Part shown: in pieces, positions 45,502 to 56,189 of the stretch | Layout: every line of letters begins with the position of its first letter | Numbering within the stretch: the stretch's first letter is position 1 | Origin: Lepturacanthus savala | Taxonomy: Eukaryota; Chordata; Actinopteri; Scombriformes; Trichiuridae | Direction of reading: 5' to 3' | Assembly: GCA_030544235.1 (NCBI GenBank) | Contig: CM060463.1 | Span: 33,067,920-33,131,919 of the forward strand | DNA: 64,000 nt | Position numbers and translations under genes: made by a program | The notes under the pieces: generated by a model | Database searches by the model: none | The model's input: only the letters and a program-made list of their open reading frames with translations | What the model was told of the DNA's origin: nothing

Positions 45502-46559
45502 AATCTGTGCTACATTAAGTTCCTAACAAAACATATACTGTACATGTGATTCTTCTTGTCTAGGAGACAAGATTCACATTTTCATAAGGAAGGAGAAGTG
45601 AAAAATTCTATCTCACACGTAATATTTTGATACTGAACCTGGTTTTAGAAGTAGAACACCTGGTGACTGCAGTGGGACGGGAGAAGCAAAATGTCACCGT
45701 GTCTGGTCGGTAGTGGCAGTCAGAGCAGGGAAACGGTGTCTGTGATGGAAATAGAGGTTTGTGGAGAGTGTGTATGTGTGTGTGGAGTGGACCTCAAGCG
45801 AAATGCTCCACCACCCATAGAACTAATTTAAAGTCCTCGTTTAGAGGCTGTCACACGAAGGGCTCTGACGACCACTGATCTCTGCACATTTAACGGCACA
45901 GGCAGCTGTCAGCGGGTTGACAGACAGGCCCCACCACTGACTGATTACATACAGGGCCAGAGTGAACTGTGATCTGGTGAACTTTATTTTCCCTGGCAGG
46001 CCCAACGTGCGGTGCATGCCTCAGCACAGTGGCCATTCGCAGACCTGCTCCACTTCAGATAGAGTCTCCGTCTCCTCCATTCACACCACATACTCCTATG
46101 AATAATCCCTGAGAGGATATGATTTATTAAATCTGATGATGGAGATCCTGCGACACCTTTGAAAATGAAAATGAAAAAATAAACGCTTTTGGACAGTTTT
46201 AGTGGCATAGATGAGGAAGAAGGACAAAAACTCTTCTCTCACACTCTTCTCCAAGAGCTAAAGTACTGTATACAGGTTTTACTGCTTATAGTATGAGCAT
46301 TCTTCAATGATTAAATATAGTATTCATACCTCACTTATCCTAAAGTCTGCATATTTTAGTCAATGATAAAGACTTTTGAGTATTATATAGGATTCAATTT
46401 TCACAGGAATCATGTATCAGGAAATGGGAAATGGAAGAATTGTGCCAATCACGTCACCTACTCTGGTGTTGCCTGTGAGTGAAGCTGTAAAAAGCTATTT
46501 TAAGGATGCTCAGGCACATATTCATCTGCATCTGCATCTGCTGGGATTGGAATAAACTG
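45502..46559. other. unique sequence, nothing recognised
   Basis: The block 45660-45960 has higher GC and no repeat signature; the frames are short and unsupported. Confidence 0.35.
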
Positions 46560-46729
46560 AATTTATTTCCCATCTCCAGTAGGCTTTAATTGTCTATTGT
46601 TCCATTGGGTTTTTTAATTTACTTAATGTTGTCTTTAGCATTTTTTAAATCTTTGTCTGAATATCTGCTGTAAAGCACTTTGGGCTGCATTTCTCGTATG
46701 AAAGGTGCTATATAAATACAATTATTATT
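46560..46729 (+). mobile_element. L2-like LINE 3' tail
   Basis: GCTGTAAAGCACTTTGGGCT, GCATTTCTCGTATGAAAGGT and GCTATATAAATACAATTATT form a classical L2-type tail ending in (ATT)n. No coding part precedes it. Confidence 0.8.
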
Positions 46730-46936
46730 TCAAAATGAATCAGTATTATTTCAAAACTGCACATTTCATAGGTAGATCACACTATGATAGAGGCTGATTT
46801 CTACTGAGTCTGGCATTAGGACACAGGATGGCCAATTATAACTGTTTATCTTGTATGAGGCAGGTTTGATAAGTCTGTTGAATCAACTATTGTGACATTA
46901 TTAACTAAACAGTATATTTACTGCCACCGCTTCACA

Positions 46937-47415
46937 TTAAAGGGGCCCTATTTTGCCATTTTCCAAGTATCCCATTCTTTGTGGTATTCCATCTTTTATG
47001 GTACAAAAGCACCTAGTTAGGCCTGTAGGAGCAATACAGTGTGTCTTCTCACACACTCACTCTGAAAAACCCTGTTACCCCCCCTCCCCTCCCAGCTGAA
47101 ACACCCACTCTGTTGTGAATGACCTGACACTTTTGGAAATACCACGGCCCTCAGAGAGTTGGAGTTTATTGGAGGTGGCTACAGAGATCCTGAGGTGTTT
47201 ACTATTAACTTCCACTCCTGTAATAACATCAAAATAGGAACTATTTCTAACTGGCTTGTGTTCAACCAGGTTTCTGCAACACTACAGAGAAGGCCAGACT
47301 GCAACAGAATGAGTGGGTGGTCTTATTTCACAGTTTGTCTGTTTGCAGGAACAACAACAACCTAAATATTTACATGCAAGCTCTGAAAAAGTGTTATTTT
47401 TCATAGCCTTTTTAA
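46937..47415. mobile_element. TTAA-flanked miniature transposon
   Basis: The left end is TTAAAGGGGCCCTATTTTGC. The right end, on the minus strand, is TTAAAAAGGCTATGAAAAAT. TTAA is present at both ends. Interior blocks (TGGTACAAAAGCACCTAG, GCTGAAACACCCACTCTG) fit a known fish element type that starts AAAGGGGCCCTATT. The ends are diverged. Confidence 0.5.
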
Positions 47416-47869
47416 ACATGTGCAACTCATAAAACAAAGGTGTCTTCCATTGTTTGCCACCACAAAAAACTCAGTGTGGTTTGCTCTGACCACAAGCATT
47501 GATTAAAAGGGATCTACAAAAAAAGGAAGTCATTTTCAGCATGTGGTCGTCAGCGGATCATTTTTAACTTTTACACAGGAGTTGTGGAACAAGAGCTGCT
47601 GATGACAGCCTGCAAAGGCTTCACCTGTGTCCTGCTGACCTAATATCACACAAATACTGGAACTGTGTTTATCAAGAAATCCAGTCACTTATTATTAGAA
47701 ATAAATTCTTTGCTGACAAAACGTGGATTTATTCATCTGCAAAGAGATGCACCCGTTCTGTTGGAGGCAGCAGCCAAATGTCAATAAATCAACCAGGACT
47801 AAAATCTCGAGGATTTTAAAGGCAACTTTAAAGATCATGTTCACCACATGTGTGGAAATATGAAAATGT
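47416..47869. other. unique sequence, nothing recognised
   Basis: No supported feature. Confidence 0.4.
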
Positions 47870-48000
47870 ATAATAATAATATTAATGCTTTCAATTTATA
47901 TAGTGCCCTTAGGAAACAAATAATTATTCATACCACATTTACACTGGTGGTGGTAAACCACGTCTGTAGCCACTGGGGCAGACTGATGGAAGTCTCACCT
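47870..48000 (-). mobile_element. SINE/LINE fragment with L2-like tail
   Basis: TTTATATAGTGCCCTTAGGA is the reverse of an L2-type tail. ACACTGGTGGTGGTAAACCA, TCTGTAGCCACTGGGGCAGA and CTGATGGAAG complete a block order common in fish retro-repeats. Confidence 0.55.
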
Positions 48001-48104
48001 TTTACCTGTATACATGATTTAAAAAGATATCACTTCAAGTACTTGGGCTCTCTAAAGACCCTGTAAACCATTTGGGGCTAAATAAAAAACAACATTTTTT
48101 TTTT

Positions 48105-48295
48105 TAAATCTGGGCAATTTAGAGTCTCCAATTAACCTGTGCATGTATTTGGACTGTGGGAAAAAGCTGGAGTAGCTGGTGAAAACATGCAAACTCCACA
48201 CAGAAGTCCCAGACCCAGGACCAAGGAGGTCTTGAACTTGCAACCTTCTTGCTGTGAGGCACCAGCGCTAACCCCTGCAACAACCATGTCGCCCA
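48105..48295 (-). mobile_element. V-SINE, 5' half
   Basis: The minus strand begins GGGCGACATGGTTGTTGCAG, carries CAGCAAGAAGGTTGCAAGTT and the core TTCTGTGTGGAGTTTGCATG, and ends in the AATTGGAGACTCTAAATTGC region. The 3' tail is lost. A short CCAAGGA-like insertion distinguishes it from the copy at 53825. Confidence 0.8.
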
Positions 48296-48344
48296 CTGAA
48301 ATAAACATATTTTATAATTTATAATAGGATTTGTATTTCTACAT

Positions 48345-48515
48345 CAATTTTATGCACACGGGTCAAAAAAATGTCCCATAGGTGGTCACTAGAATTTGAA
48401 AGGAACTTTTGATAATCAATATTGAATGAATACATGGAATATATAAAATGACAAAATTTCTACAATATGCAGACAGGGTTTTTTTTACCCATGTTGTGCA
48501 TCAGAGGGTTAAAAC
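48345..48515. mobile_element. short miniature transposon of the TTAACCCTC type
   Basis: The left end ATGCACACGGGTCAAAAAAA pairs with the right end TTTTTTTTACCCATGTTGTG, followed by CATCAGAGGGTTAA. The element is about 170 bases with inverted GGGTCA/TACCC ends and no coding capacity. Confidence 0.5.
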
Positions 48516-50394
48516 AAGTTTGAGGTATAGCTGGGACTTCTTAAATAAATAAAATAAATAAATTATTCTGTTTAATATAGGCCTGAGTCTCGAAAGACCT
48601 CAGTTCAACATGTATGTTGATTTATTAGTAATAAATCTGGATGTTGGAGAAAATCTCAAGTTCAACTCAATTTATATGTGTGCATGTATATAAATCCCAA
48701 CTTGGCCACATTTGAAGCTGTTTAATTTTTGAATAAGACTTTTCCCATACAGCCACTGAGGTTCCATGAAAACTTTGAACATGTTGACATAGAATAACAG
48801 ACCCTCTACATATTTTCTACACTAGAGGTCAAAATGCAAATACGGAAACATGTTTCATTTCTGTCACAGAGCAAAGAGGTGTGCTGACATCTCTCTCTGC
48901 CTGCAAAAAGAAAGCCATCAAATAAGAATTCCAGCCTGTCTACCTGCAAATCTCCTTCCATCTGTGGATTAGATTTAATTCCTCCAAAATCTTGTGCTGG
49001 TGCTACATCAGAGGATGTGCAGTACCGGGGAAGTTACGTAAGATCTCGCTGCTCTCCCCTGGGTCGGTTCCTCATCCCTCTAAACTTGCAGCCTTTGAGC
49101 AAATAAAGCCATATAAGAACGTTGAACTATGAGACACCCACAACTCTGTAAAACTTTCTGATCTAACAGCTTCAATTCAACTTGAGGGAAGCCCATTTGA
49201 ACTGCGTCATTAAGCATCATTATACCCATTGTTCTGCTTTCTAATTAGCAGTGTTATTCCCATCCTGCACATAGAAACAGACTATCAATCATACATGAAA
49301 TAATAGCAGGTTGATGGTAATTTTAATTACAAGCAACATATTATAATCCTCAGGTCTTGAAAAAAAATCTGTAATATATAAGAATGCTTCTAGCTCAGTC
49401 TCCCATTCTCCAGATCATGCCTGGGAACTTTATATTTTATTATGGGCATTATTTTTTTAGCCTCTGTCAACCTTTCTTTCCACATAACTTTAGGAGGATT
49501 CTTTTCTCAGGCTTCCATTACCTGTCGTTCATACACATACACATTAGAACAACATTGCTATGATTGGCATTCTGCATTAGCAGTCCCCTCCCTAGCCTTT
49601 CCTATTGTCATTCCACAGCAGCCCTGTGCTGCAATGTTCTCCCTCACTCTCACTGAACTGCCATGACAACGTGCTGGAAAAGCCTGACGAAGCCCGAAGG
49701 CCTCCTCAGTCAAGGGGGCTCCGTTCGCCTCTGCAGATGACTGCACGGCTTCATTTATTTTCATGAAGGAAAAACAAAAGGCAAGATTGAACAGGGGATA
49801 AGGCGGCCCAGCTAAACACGCCTGAGAGACTGACCCCCACATATTGTAGACGGCCGTGCACGATTTGCCACAGGAATCCAAGCTGTCTGCAGAGACCAAA
49901 ATATGATAGAAATATTTCACAATGACTTTAATTACAGCCTCAGCTCTGGGTGTCTACAGCTTGGCGTTCAGGCAAAATTTGACACAGATTGATCTCGAAA
50001 TTGATCAGAATTTCTTCTGTGCTCTTATATAAGTGGATAGTATGGGCTTGGTTGGGATCTAAAATACAATGTTTGAAAATAATAGTTACAAAAAAAGATC
50101 AACACCAGTTATTTGGATAGTATGAAGCTGCCAGTGTACAAAATCTACCAGGTGGTGGACTGGCCCGTGGGCAGGAGCAGTGACCTCCTGGACCAACCTG
50201 CTACCAGTACTCAGCACATCAGAGCTGTGAAATACATGAAATACATCAGTGTCTGACAAAACAATCCCACCTCCAGGTTAATTAAGTAGCTGTTCTGGAG
50301 CTTTTCTGTCATATCATATGATCATCAGCAACAGAGATTTCTCAGCGACGCCATGTGTTGTAAATGTTTAAATTTCAACTATGTCACTGTTATC
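48516..50394. other. unique sequence; possible conserved non-coding block
   Basis: The block 49560-49920 is GC-richer, repeat-free and open on the minus strand for 120 codons, but that frame shows no domain, membrane span or splice support. It is more likely non-coding; its function is unknown. Confidence 0.3.
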
Positions 50395-50645
50395 ACTGGG
50401 CCTCGCAGTTCCTCTGAATTTCTTTATTTTTCCACATGAACAACCTTTCTGATGCCACCCTATATGTTTTCAATGGGAATAAGGTCCAGGAATTCATGTT
50501 GGCTACTCCAGAACTTTAATTTTGTGGGTCTGGAACTAAGATGCTGCTCATTTACCGGTGTTTTTGGAGTCGCCGTCTTGTTGAGACATATTTCAAGGGC
50601 ATTTCCTCTTCAGTATAAGGTATAACATGCTGGGTTCCCAATGCA
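50395..50645 (-). pseudogene. Tc1-like transposase C-terminal fragment
   Basis: The minus strand retains pieces of a Tc1-type transposase: EEEMPLK-like, QQDGDSKNTG (in place of QQDNDPKHTS, which carries the second catalytic Asp), FQTHKIKVLE and a following PT-P-P stretch. Stops and frame changes occur throughout. On the plus strand the same region reads GGGCATTTCCTCTTCAGTAT and CCAGAACTTTAATTTTGTGG, recognisable Tc1 blocks. Terminal repeats are absent. It belongs to a different Tc1 subfamily from the copy at 14921. Confidence 0.7.
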
Positions 50646-50895
50646 TCAAAATGTAAATTATTATAAGGATTTTGGCTTTACTCACATTTTTTAAACACAC
50701 TGCTGTTATTTTGAATGCAATGGTATATTATATTGGAGGCAGCATTTGATCTTAAAAGAATAATATGATAATGATCAAATACATAGCAAAAAAAATTAAG
50801 TAAATAAATCTCATAATTTCAAATATTATGGTTAGCAAAATATTGCATAGTTTGATGTCTGAGATATTTCTCCCATTACCTTTTTAATGAGGTAC

Positions 50896-51076
50896 CTAAA
50901 AAGAGAGATATTTGCAGCTGGCAACAAGCCACCCTTTGAAAATCCTTCGACCAGCGATCACCCACGCCCACTCCTTTATGCTTTGAAAGTGCTGCATCGG
51001 CGAGACCATCAGAGGAAGCGTGCCGAGGAGGCCCCTCTTCTTTGAGATGGCTTGCCGCTTTGATGCCTCAATAGAC
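50896..51076 (-). CDS. candidate host exon, unidentified
   Basis: On the minus strand TTATTGGCCGCAG, a plausible splice acceptor, precedes a 181-base segment open in one frame only. It reads SIEASKRQAISKKRGLLGTL, then a stretch containing VSPMQHFQ and IKEWAWVIAGRRIF, and ends with TAG directly before GTACCT, which resembles a donor. The other two frames carry stops. GC is higher than in the flanks and no repeat signature is present. I do not recognise the protein. It could be an alternative terminal exon, or a conserved non-coding block that is open by chance. Confidence 0.25.
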
Positions 51077-51548
51077 CTGCGGCCAATAAGACACAAAGAG
51101 AGGTGGAGAGATTACTGATGCAACATATCTGAGTTTATAGCTGGATGATGTGCTCCGGGGCACAGGAGGAACGTCAGACACTGGGTTTTGAGAAGAACCT
51201 TCAAATACTGTTATCATACAATCACTTCTCACTTCTGTGGCGGGGCTTAGTTTTTTCTTTTTTTGTTTTCTTCATGCTGTGACCTTTATGTAAGTTTTTA
51301 TTAGCTGAATCATATCAACACTTAACACATGTTTGCACGGATAAAATGTTTGTTTAACTGAAATATATTAAAACTAAGGAAATTGCCCTCAGAGCATTAA
51401 ATTTGCATGCATATGCATTGTCTGAGATTTTGTAGGCAATTTGTGCTATTATTTATCTTGCATGAAGGTCATGTGCAGAATTATTAAGAATTAGTAGAAG
51501 AAGAATTATTAGCTACAATCACCACATCTGCACTAGTGTTATACACTG
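51077..51548. other. unique sequence, nothing recognised
   Basis: A/T-rich sequence; no supported feature. Confidence 0.4.
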
Positions 51549-51561
51549 TTAACCCTCTAGT

Positions 51562-51625
51562 GCAGTGGTTCCCAAACTTTTTTGCCAAGCCCCCCTTTTT
51601 GTACATAACAGATTTTTTTTGCCCA
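51562..51625 (+). mobile_element. hAT-like terminus
   Basis: CAGTGGTTCCCAAACTTTTT is a canonical hAT-type end (CAGxGGTTCTCAAACTTT), followed by GCCAAGCCCCCCTTTTTG. The matching opposite end (AAGTTTGGGAACCACTG) is not found nearby. Confidence 0.6.
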
Positions 51626-51977
51626 TGTTATGTTTGAGGGACATCGTTGGTGTTTAGACAACGTTTTGGCTCAGAGTTATTAATCCTGGAAGTCTGAATC
51701 TGTCAATATCTTTCTTAAGTAAAGTAGTCAACAACTTCCGAGTCACAACACATCGAAAATGATACAAACCAAAATCGAATAGAACAAAAATCACATAATT
51801 CCATTCTCTCATATTATATGTTTTATTTCAAAACAAAATCAAAACAGCGAAAAAATATGCCGTTATTTTTTTTCCGATTTTTGATTTGAAAATGAGAGGT
51901 GAAATAAGTCGATATCCATTTTCCGATTTTATATTCTAAAACGGATATGGAATGAACGAATGATACACTGATAGTAA

Positions 51978-52183
51978 TGACTTCTGCTCTGCACCACCTC
52001 TTCTTCGTATTTGTTTTCTTCTTCGCTCACATAAAAAACGACAGTTTTTTTTGTGAGCGAAGGTGCCAATAATAGTCCCCGGCAATTCACTTCCGTTGTG
52101 GAATTCTCTTTTATTTGCAGCGCTGTTTCTTTTATTTGCAGTGTTTCTTTTATTTTGCAGCATTGAGGGTTCCTGGCCACCGT
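51978..52183. mobile_element. half copy of the ACGGTGGC long-terminal-repeat miniature element
   Basis: GACTTCTGCTCTGCACCACC, GTGCCAATAATAGTCCCCGG, CACTTCCGTTGTGGAATTC and three TTTCTTTTATTTGCAG-type units lead to GAGGGTTCCTGGCCACCGT at 52183. This is the same order as the right half of the full copy at 59155-59698. The left half is absent. Confidence 0.85.
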
Positions 52184-52313
52184 ACTCCCCCCCCACCGGC
52201 CGGACCAATTACTGCATGTCATTCTCCTTCTCTCTCCCCCCTATTTCCTCTCCCTCTCTCACTCACTGCACATATGTGATAAAGGCAAAATCTAAAATCT
52301 AAAAGAATTATGG

Positions 52314-52317
<4 letters not shown>

Positions 52318-52364
<47 letters not shown>
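52318..52364. repeat. (TA)n microsatellite
   Basis: About 45 bases of pure AT. Confidence 0.95.
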
Positions 52365-52367
<3 letters not shown>

Positions 52368-52441
52368 GCCATTTTATCATTTTATGTAATAAAAACAGTT
52401 TTTACCATGTCTAAGTAATATTTCATGCAATAGAGGGTTAA

Positions 52442-53824
52442 TCAACTGCAGAAGATGTGTATGTGTTAATGTAGCTACGGTAACATTGGGGGTATAACTG
52501 AGGATGTGTATTTAACCAATGTGTACCCTCTGCCTCAACCTTGCCCAGAGCGAGAGCAGAGTTAGGACAGTATGCCCGAGGCCTGGCCATGTTTGAGTGA
52601 GCAGGGGAGGCCAAGCGATGGGAGCTGCAGCCAAGTTTATGCCGCACTGGCCACTCAGAGACTAATATAACATCAGCAAACGCGGCTGGAGGCTGTCACA
52701 GCTTTTATTCATTCGCAGCACCTTCAGAAGGAGTAAACACTGCAAGTGGCCATGGTTATTCGTGTAAACATTTTCGGCGCTGATTAATTCTCCGAAACAA
52801 AATATTTTTGCTCATTTGTGGCACTTGTCATGCCTTGACCATGAGCCATGACAGCACAGCTGGCTGGGGGACACTGTTATATATTTCATGCGGCTTAAGT
52901 GCAGCTTTTTCACTACCTTGCTTTATTGTAATGAGATTCACTGAGGTGTCAAATACCGCTCTGGGCACATTCCCATCTCCCAGTTCACGTCAGAAGAGAC
53001 CAGTGCTTCCACAGTTGCAGATATAACCGCATCATGTCATGACATGACAGCAACGCTTGAAAAACTGCAGCAGTGAGGCTGCAGCAAAACTGTTTGGCCT
53101 CTCCTAAAGAGGAATGTCCCCTTTAAAGACCTGAATGTTTCATAATCTGAAATAGGCCCTCGTTTAAATGAGACATATTTTCATATGCCCATGAATCCAT
53201 TATAGCGATGTTATCTATCCATCCATTATATCAAACCCCCAGGTGCCAGATTGCATTTGGGGGAAATGTGAAAATCTGCGAAACAACAGCAATATGTGGT
53301 TCTGTTACGAGCCCAGTGGTGTTTTTCTGAGGGCTGACTATCAAGCAGAGAGGAACATTTTTTTAATGGGATTCACACTGCACCAAAGCAGTAGTCATGG
53401 ACCTTAGAGTTGTCCACAGAGGAAGCTCGGGGGAGACATGATAGCAGGGATGAGGCAGCACTCTTTGGGACACCTCTTTCCTATCAGGCGGTTTCAATTC
53501 GAATCTTTGAAGGTAGCAGCATGACTAATTACACCAGATGAATCTACAGCTATGGAAAATGTCATAGAATTGTACATGTGCAGAGTCAAAACCCAGATAG
53601 CAAAAAAATAAATAATAATAAATCCTGCACCTCATGTGTGCAGATAAAAAGAGGGATAGTCATGATTTTGCCGGGAGAAAAGGAGCTTATAGGGAAAGGA
53701 AGAATGAGGAATGCATAGATTTACATTGGATGCAAAGGCTTCCTTTTTTTCCTGCAAAGATTCACTGAACATGGTTGATTAGGTGAATAATCTCTCAATG
53801 GGGAAAAAAAGTCCAAAATGTCTG
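52442..53824. other. unique sequence; possible conserved non-coding block
   Basis: The segment 52540-53030 is repeat-free, of balanced composition, and includes GCTGATTAATTCTCCG. The short frames have no support. A/T-rich spacer follows. Confidence 0.3.
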
Positions 53825-54118
53825 TCAGTCATTTTCTATACCTGCTTATTTCTCATTAGGGTTGCAGGGGTCTGCTGGAGCCTATCCCAGCACATTATGG
53901 CGAGAGGCAGGGATACACCCCAGATGGGCGCCAGCCTATCATGGGTGTAGCATGTTTTTGGACTGTGGGAGGAAGCCAGAGTACCCGGTGAAAACTCACG
54001 CAGACACGGGGAGAACATGCAAACTCCACACAGAAAGGTCCCAGACCCAGGAGGTCTTGAACCTGCGACCTTCTTGCTGTGAGGCAACAGCGCTAACCCC
54101 TGTGCCACTGTGTCACCT
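53825..54118 (-). mobile_element. V-SINE, both ends present, internal deletion
   Basis: The minus strand starts GGTGACACAGTGGCACAGGG and carries CAGCAAGAAGGTCGCAGGTT, the core TTTCTGTGTGGAGTTTGCAT and CTTCCTCCCACAGTCCAAAA. It then jumps to ATAGGCTGGCGCCC and the tail GGATAGGCTCCAGCAGACCC, ending at AGCAGGTATAGAAAATGAC. Compared with 25055-25405, about 60 bases between ACATGC and the GGCTGGCG block are missing. Confidence 0.9.
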
Positions 54119-55829
54119 TTCTCCAGAATGTACAACTGTACAATACAACAACAATTTTGAAAAACAACATTTGTCATGCAGATGCGCAGCCATTTCTAAA
54201 CTAATTGACAAGTTATAATGATGGAAAGTTATTTCTCTGAAATCCAGCCAAAGTGCTTCCATGCTCCGATGGACACAGGAAAAGCACCATCTGCACAGCA
54301 TTTCATAGATGTTTTGCCATTCTCATATTTAGACAAATCCGTTCTTGATGAGCAGGTTTTGTTTTATTATCTGCCTTAATGAGTCAAAAGTTTTGTCTCA
54401 CAGCCTCATTGACATGTTTTTAGCGGGCTGTTGGTTCTGTTTTGTGTTGGATAATATGCACATTATAATAACACTGTGAGGCCTTCTGTGAGTGTGATTG
54501 ATGGCATTGTGAGTGTTTTACATCACCTGGTAATGGAGTGGAGATTTTTTTTTCTCTTCAAGTAAAAGAAATTAGCCACATAGGAACCTAGGCTCTCTGG
54601 CTCTTGTTTTTTTTTTATTATTTTATTTTGCTAATGCTTATTTTCAGAATATGTTCCACTCAGGTTTCTATATTCTTCTTAATCCCCTTACCTTGCTCCC
54701 TGGCAGATGTTTGCTTAATTTTGGCTTGCACAGAAATTCTAATTTATTTCTTGTAGAAGGCATAACAGCACTGAGCAGGTAAACAACTGCCTCTTAGTGA
54801 ATTGGTAAACATGAGCTGATATACTGTAAATTAAAGGTGGCTCAGTAGTGAGACTGGCTGAAACCCACAGCTTCTGCGATGTATGTGTGGCCACATACTC
54901 TGTGTTTGTAATTGCATGTCATTGTCCCCTCTCTGCCACCATGGGAACCAGAGCATGGACAGTGCCCCCTCTACTTCACAGATGGAGTTGCAATAGGATA
55001 CCTCCAGCGAATAATCTTCTCATTACTTATCATGATGAACTGTGGCATGCAAATATCAATAAGGGACTGTGGTGAAGCAATCCAATTAAGGCCTAAAACC
55101 AGAAGTCTCATTAGTGCTGAGTCTCTGATAATGCAAATGACACCCTACTACTAATCAACCTTGAATATAAATGGCCCCCGCAAAGCCACCACTACAGGTG
55201 CTCGTGGTCTACCTGGATGTGATTAAAGACGTGGAGTCAACACTGCTCTGTTCGGGGGTTTTGAAAGAGAAATTTGCATTTTCTCCTCCCTCCTCCGTAT
55301 GGACACAGTGTGACCTAACAGAAAATGTCTTTGGAATGTCTGGATTTCAGCTTTTGTTGTTTCTATATTGCTATGTTATTTTGCTTAGTACAAAGTCACT
55401 CGACTCACTAGGCCAGGCACAGCACAACTGTGTCATCTTTTCCAACAGCAGACAAAAACATAATTCTGCAAAACCCTGGATGTTCAACAGCAGTATTTTC
55501 TTTTTCTTGTTGTTTTTTTGTTTGTTTTTAAAATACATACTTGTGTCTGCCTCGCTACATGAAACATGGAGCATATTTCACATTGACACTGAATGATGGC
55601 ACTGGCTCTAAAAAAAAAGTGTGGAATCGTCAAACATGAACATAATTCTTTGGATATTAGGCTTCAGAGTTGTCCTGCATTTTCAAATTGAGGAACAAAA
55701 CCTTATTTGAGATTGGGTGACTTTAGAAAATTCTAAATTCAATTAATTATATAATTTTTTTTTGTTTGTTGTTGTTGTTGTTTGGAGTTGAGTTATCTTT
55801 ACTGAACATTAAATATGAATATTCAATAT
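54119..55829. other. unique sequence; possible regulatory block at 55080-55160
   Basis: The block near 55083-55150 holds CAATTAAGG, TCATTAGTG and a perfect octamer ATGCAAAT (55131-55138). The 141-codon frame at 55171-55596 ends in an F/L-rich T-driven stretch without other domain features and is not believed. Confidence 0.3.
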
Positions 55830-56189
55830 AGGGTGATATCAGGTAAATTGGGCCACTTTTCGGTAAATCGCTTGGGACAATAACACAATACCAAATATTG
55901 CCTTTTTGTATATTTATGAATAATGATTACTGTTTCATTCCAAACTGTTTCTGTTGGAATTATGTGATAAATTATAATTATTTAGGACCTATAAATCTTG
56001 AAACATCCACTGTGCCAATTTTTTTTGCATGAGTGGGTTCAGGTAAAATGTCTGTCAAATAACAAAGAGAAATTCAAAATTAATTCAACATCAGTTTGAA
56101 TGTTAAACCACAATTTCCAGAGGGGCTGTGACTCCTAAACCTTAAATGGTCCATTTTACCTAATGGCCCATTTTACCTGATGTCACCCT
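55830..56189. mobile_element. AGGGTGATATCA-ended miniature transposon, complete, with AATAT target duplication
   Basis: The left end AGGGTGATATCAGGTAAATT and the right end, on the minus strand AGGGTGACATCAGGTAAAAT, are inverted repeats of about 26 bases with two mismatches. AATAT flanks both sides (55825-55829 and 56190-56194). The 360-base interior has no coding capacity. A truncated relative lies at 45234-45405. Confidence 0.85.

Larger units (their letters stand above)
51549..52441. mobile_element. nested stack bounded by TTAACCCTCTA inverted ends
   Basis: TTAACCCTCTAGTGCA at 51549-51564 is matched by TGCAATAGAGGGTTAA at 52426-52441, 15 of 16 bases as inverted repeats. Inside lie a hAT-like end (51562), half of another miniature element (51978-52183) and a (TA)n array (52318-52364). 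The outer element appears to have been interrupted by later insertions. Confidence 0.55.

Noticed and set aside
49558..49920. 120-codon minus-strand frame
   Set aside because: No domain, signal or splice context; more consistent with a GC-rich non-coding block.
55171..55596. 141-codon plus-strand frame
   Set aside because: No domain or splice support; the hydrophobic end comes from T-rich DNA and fits chance.
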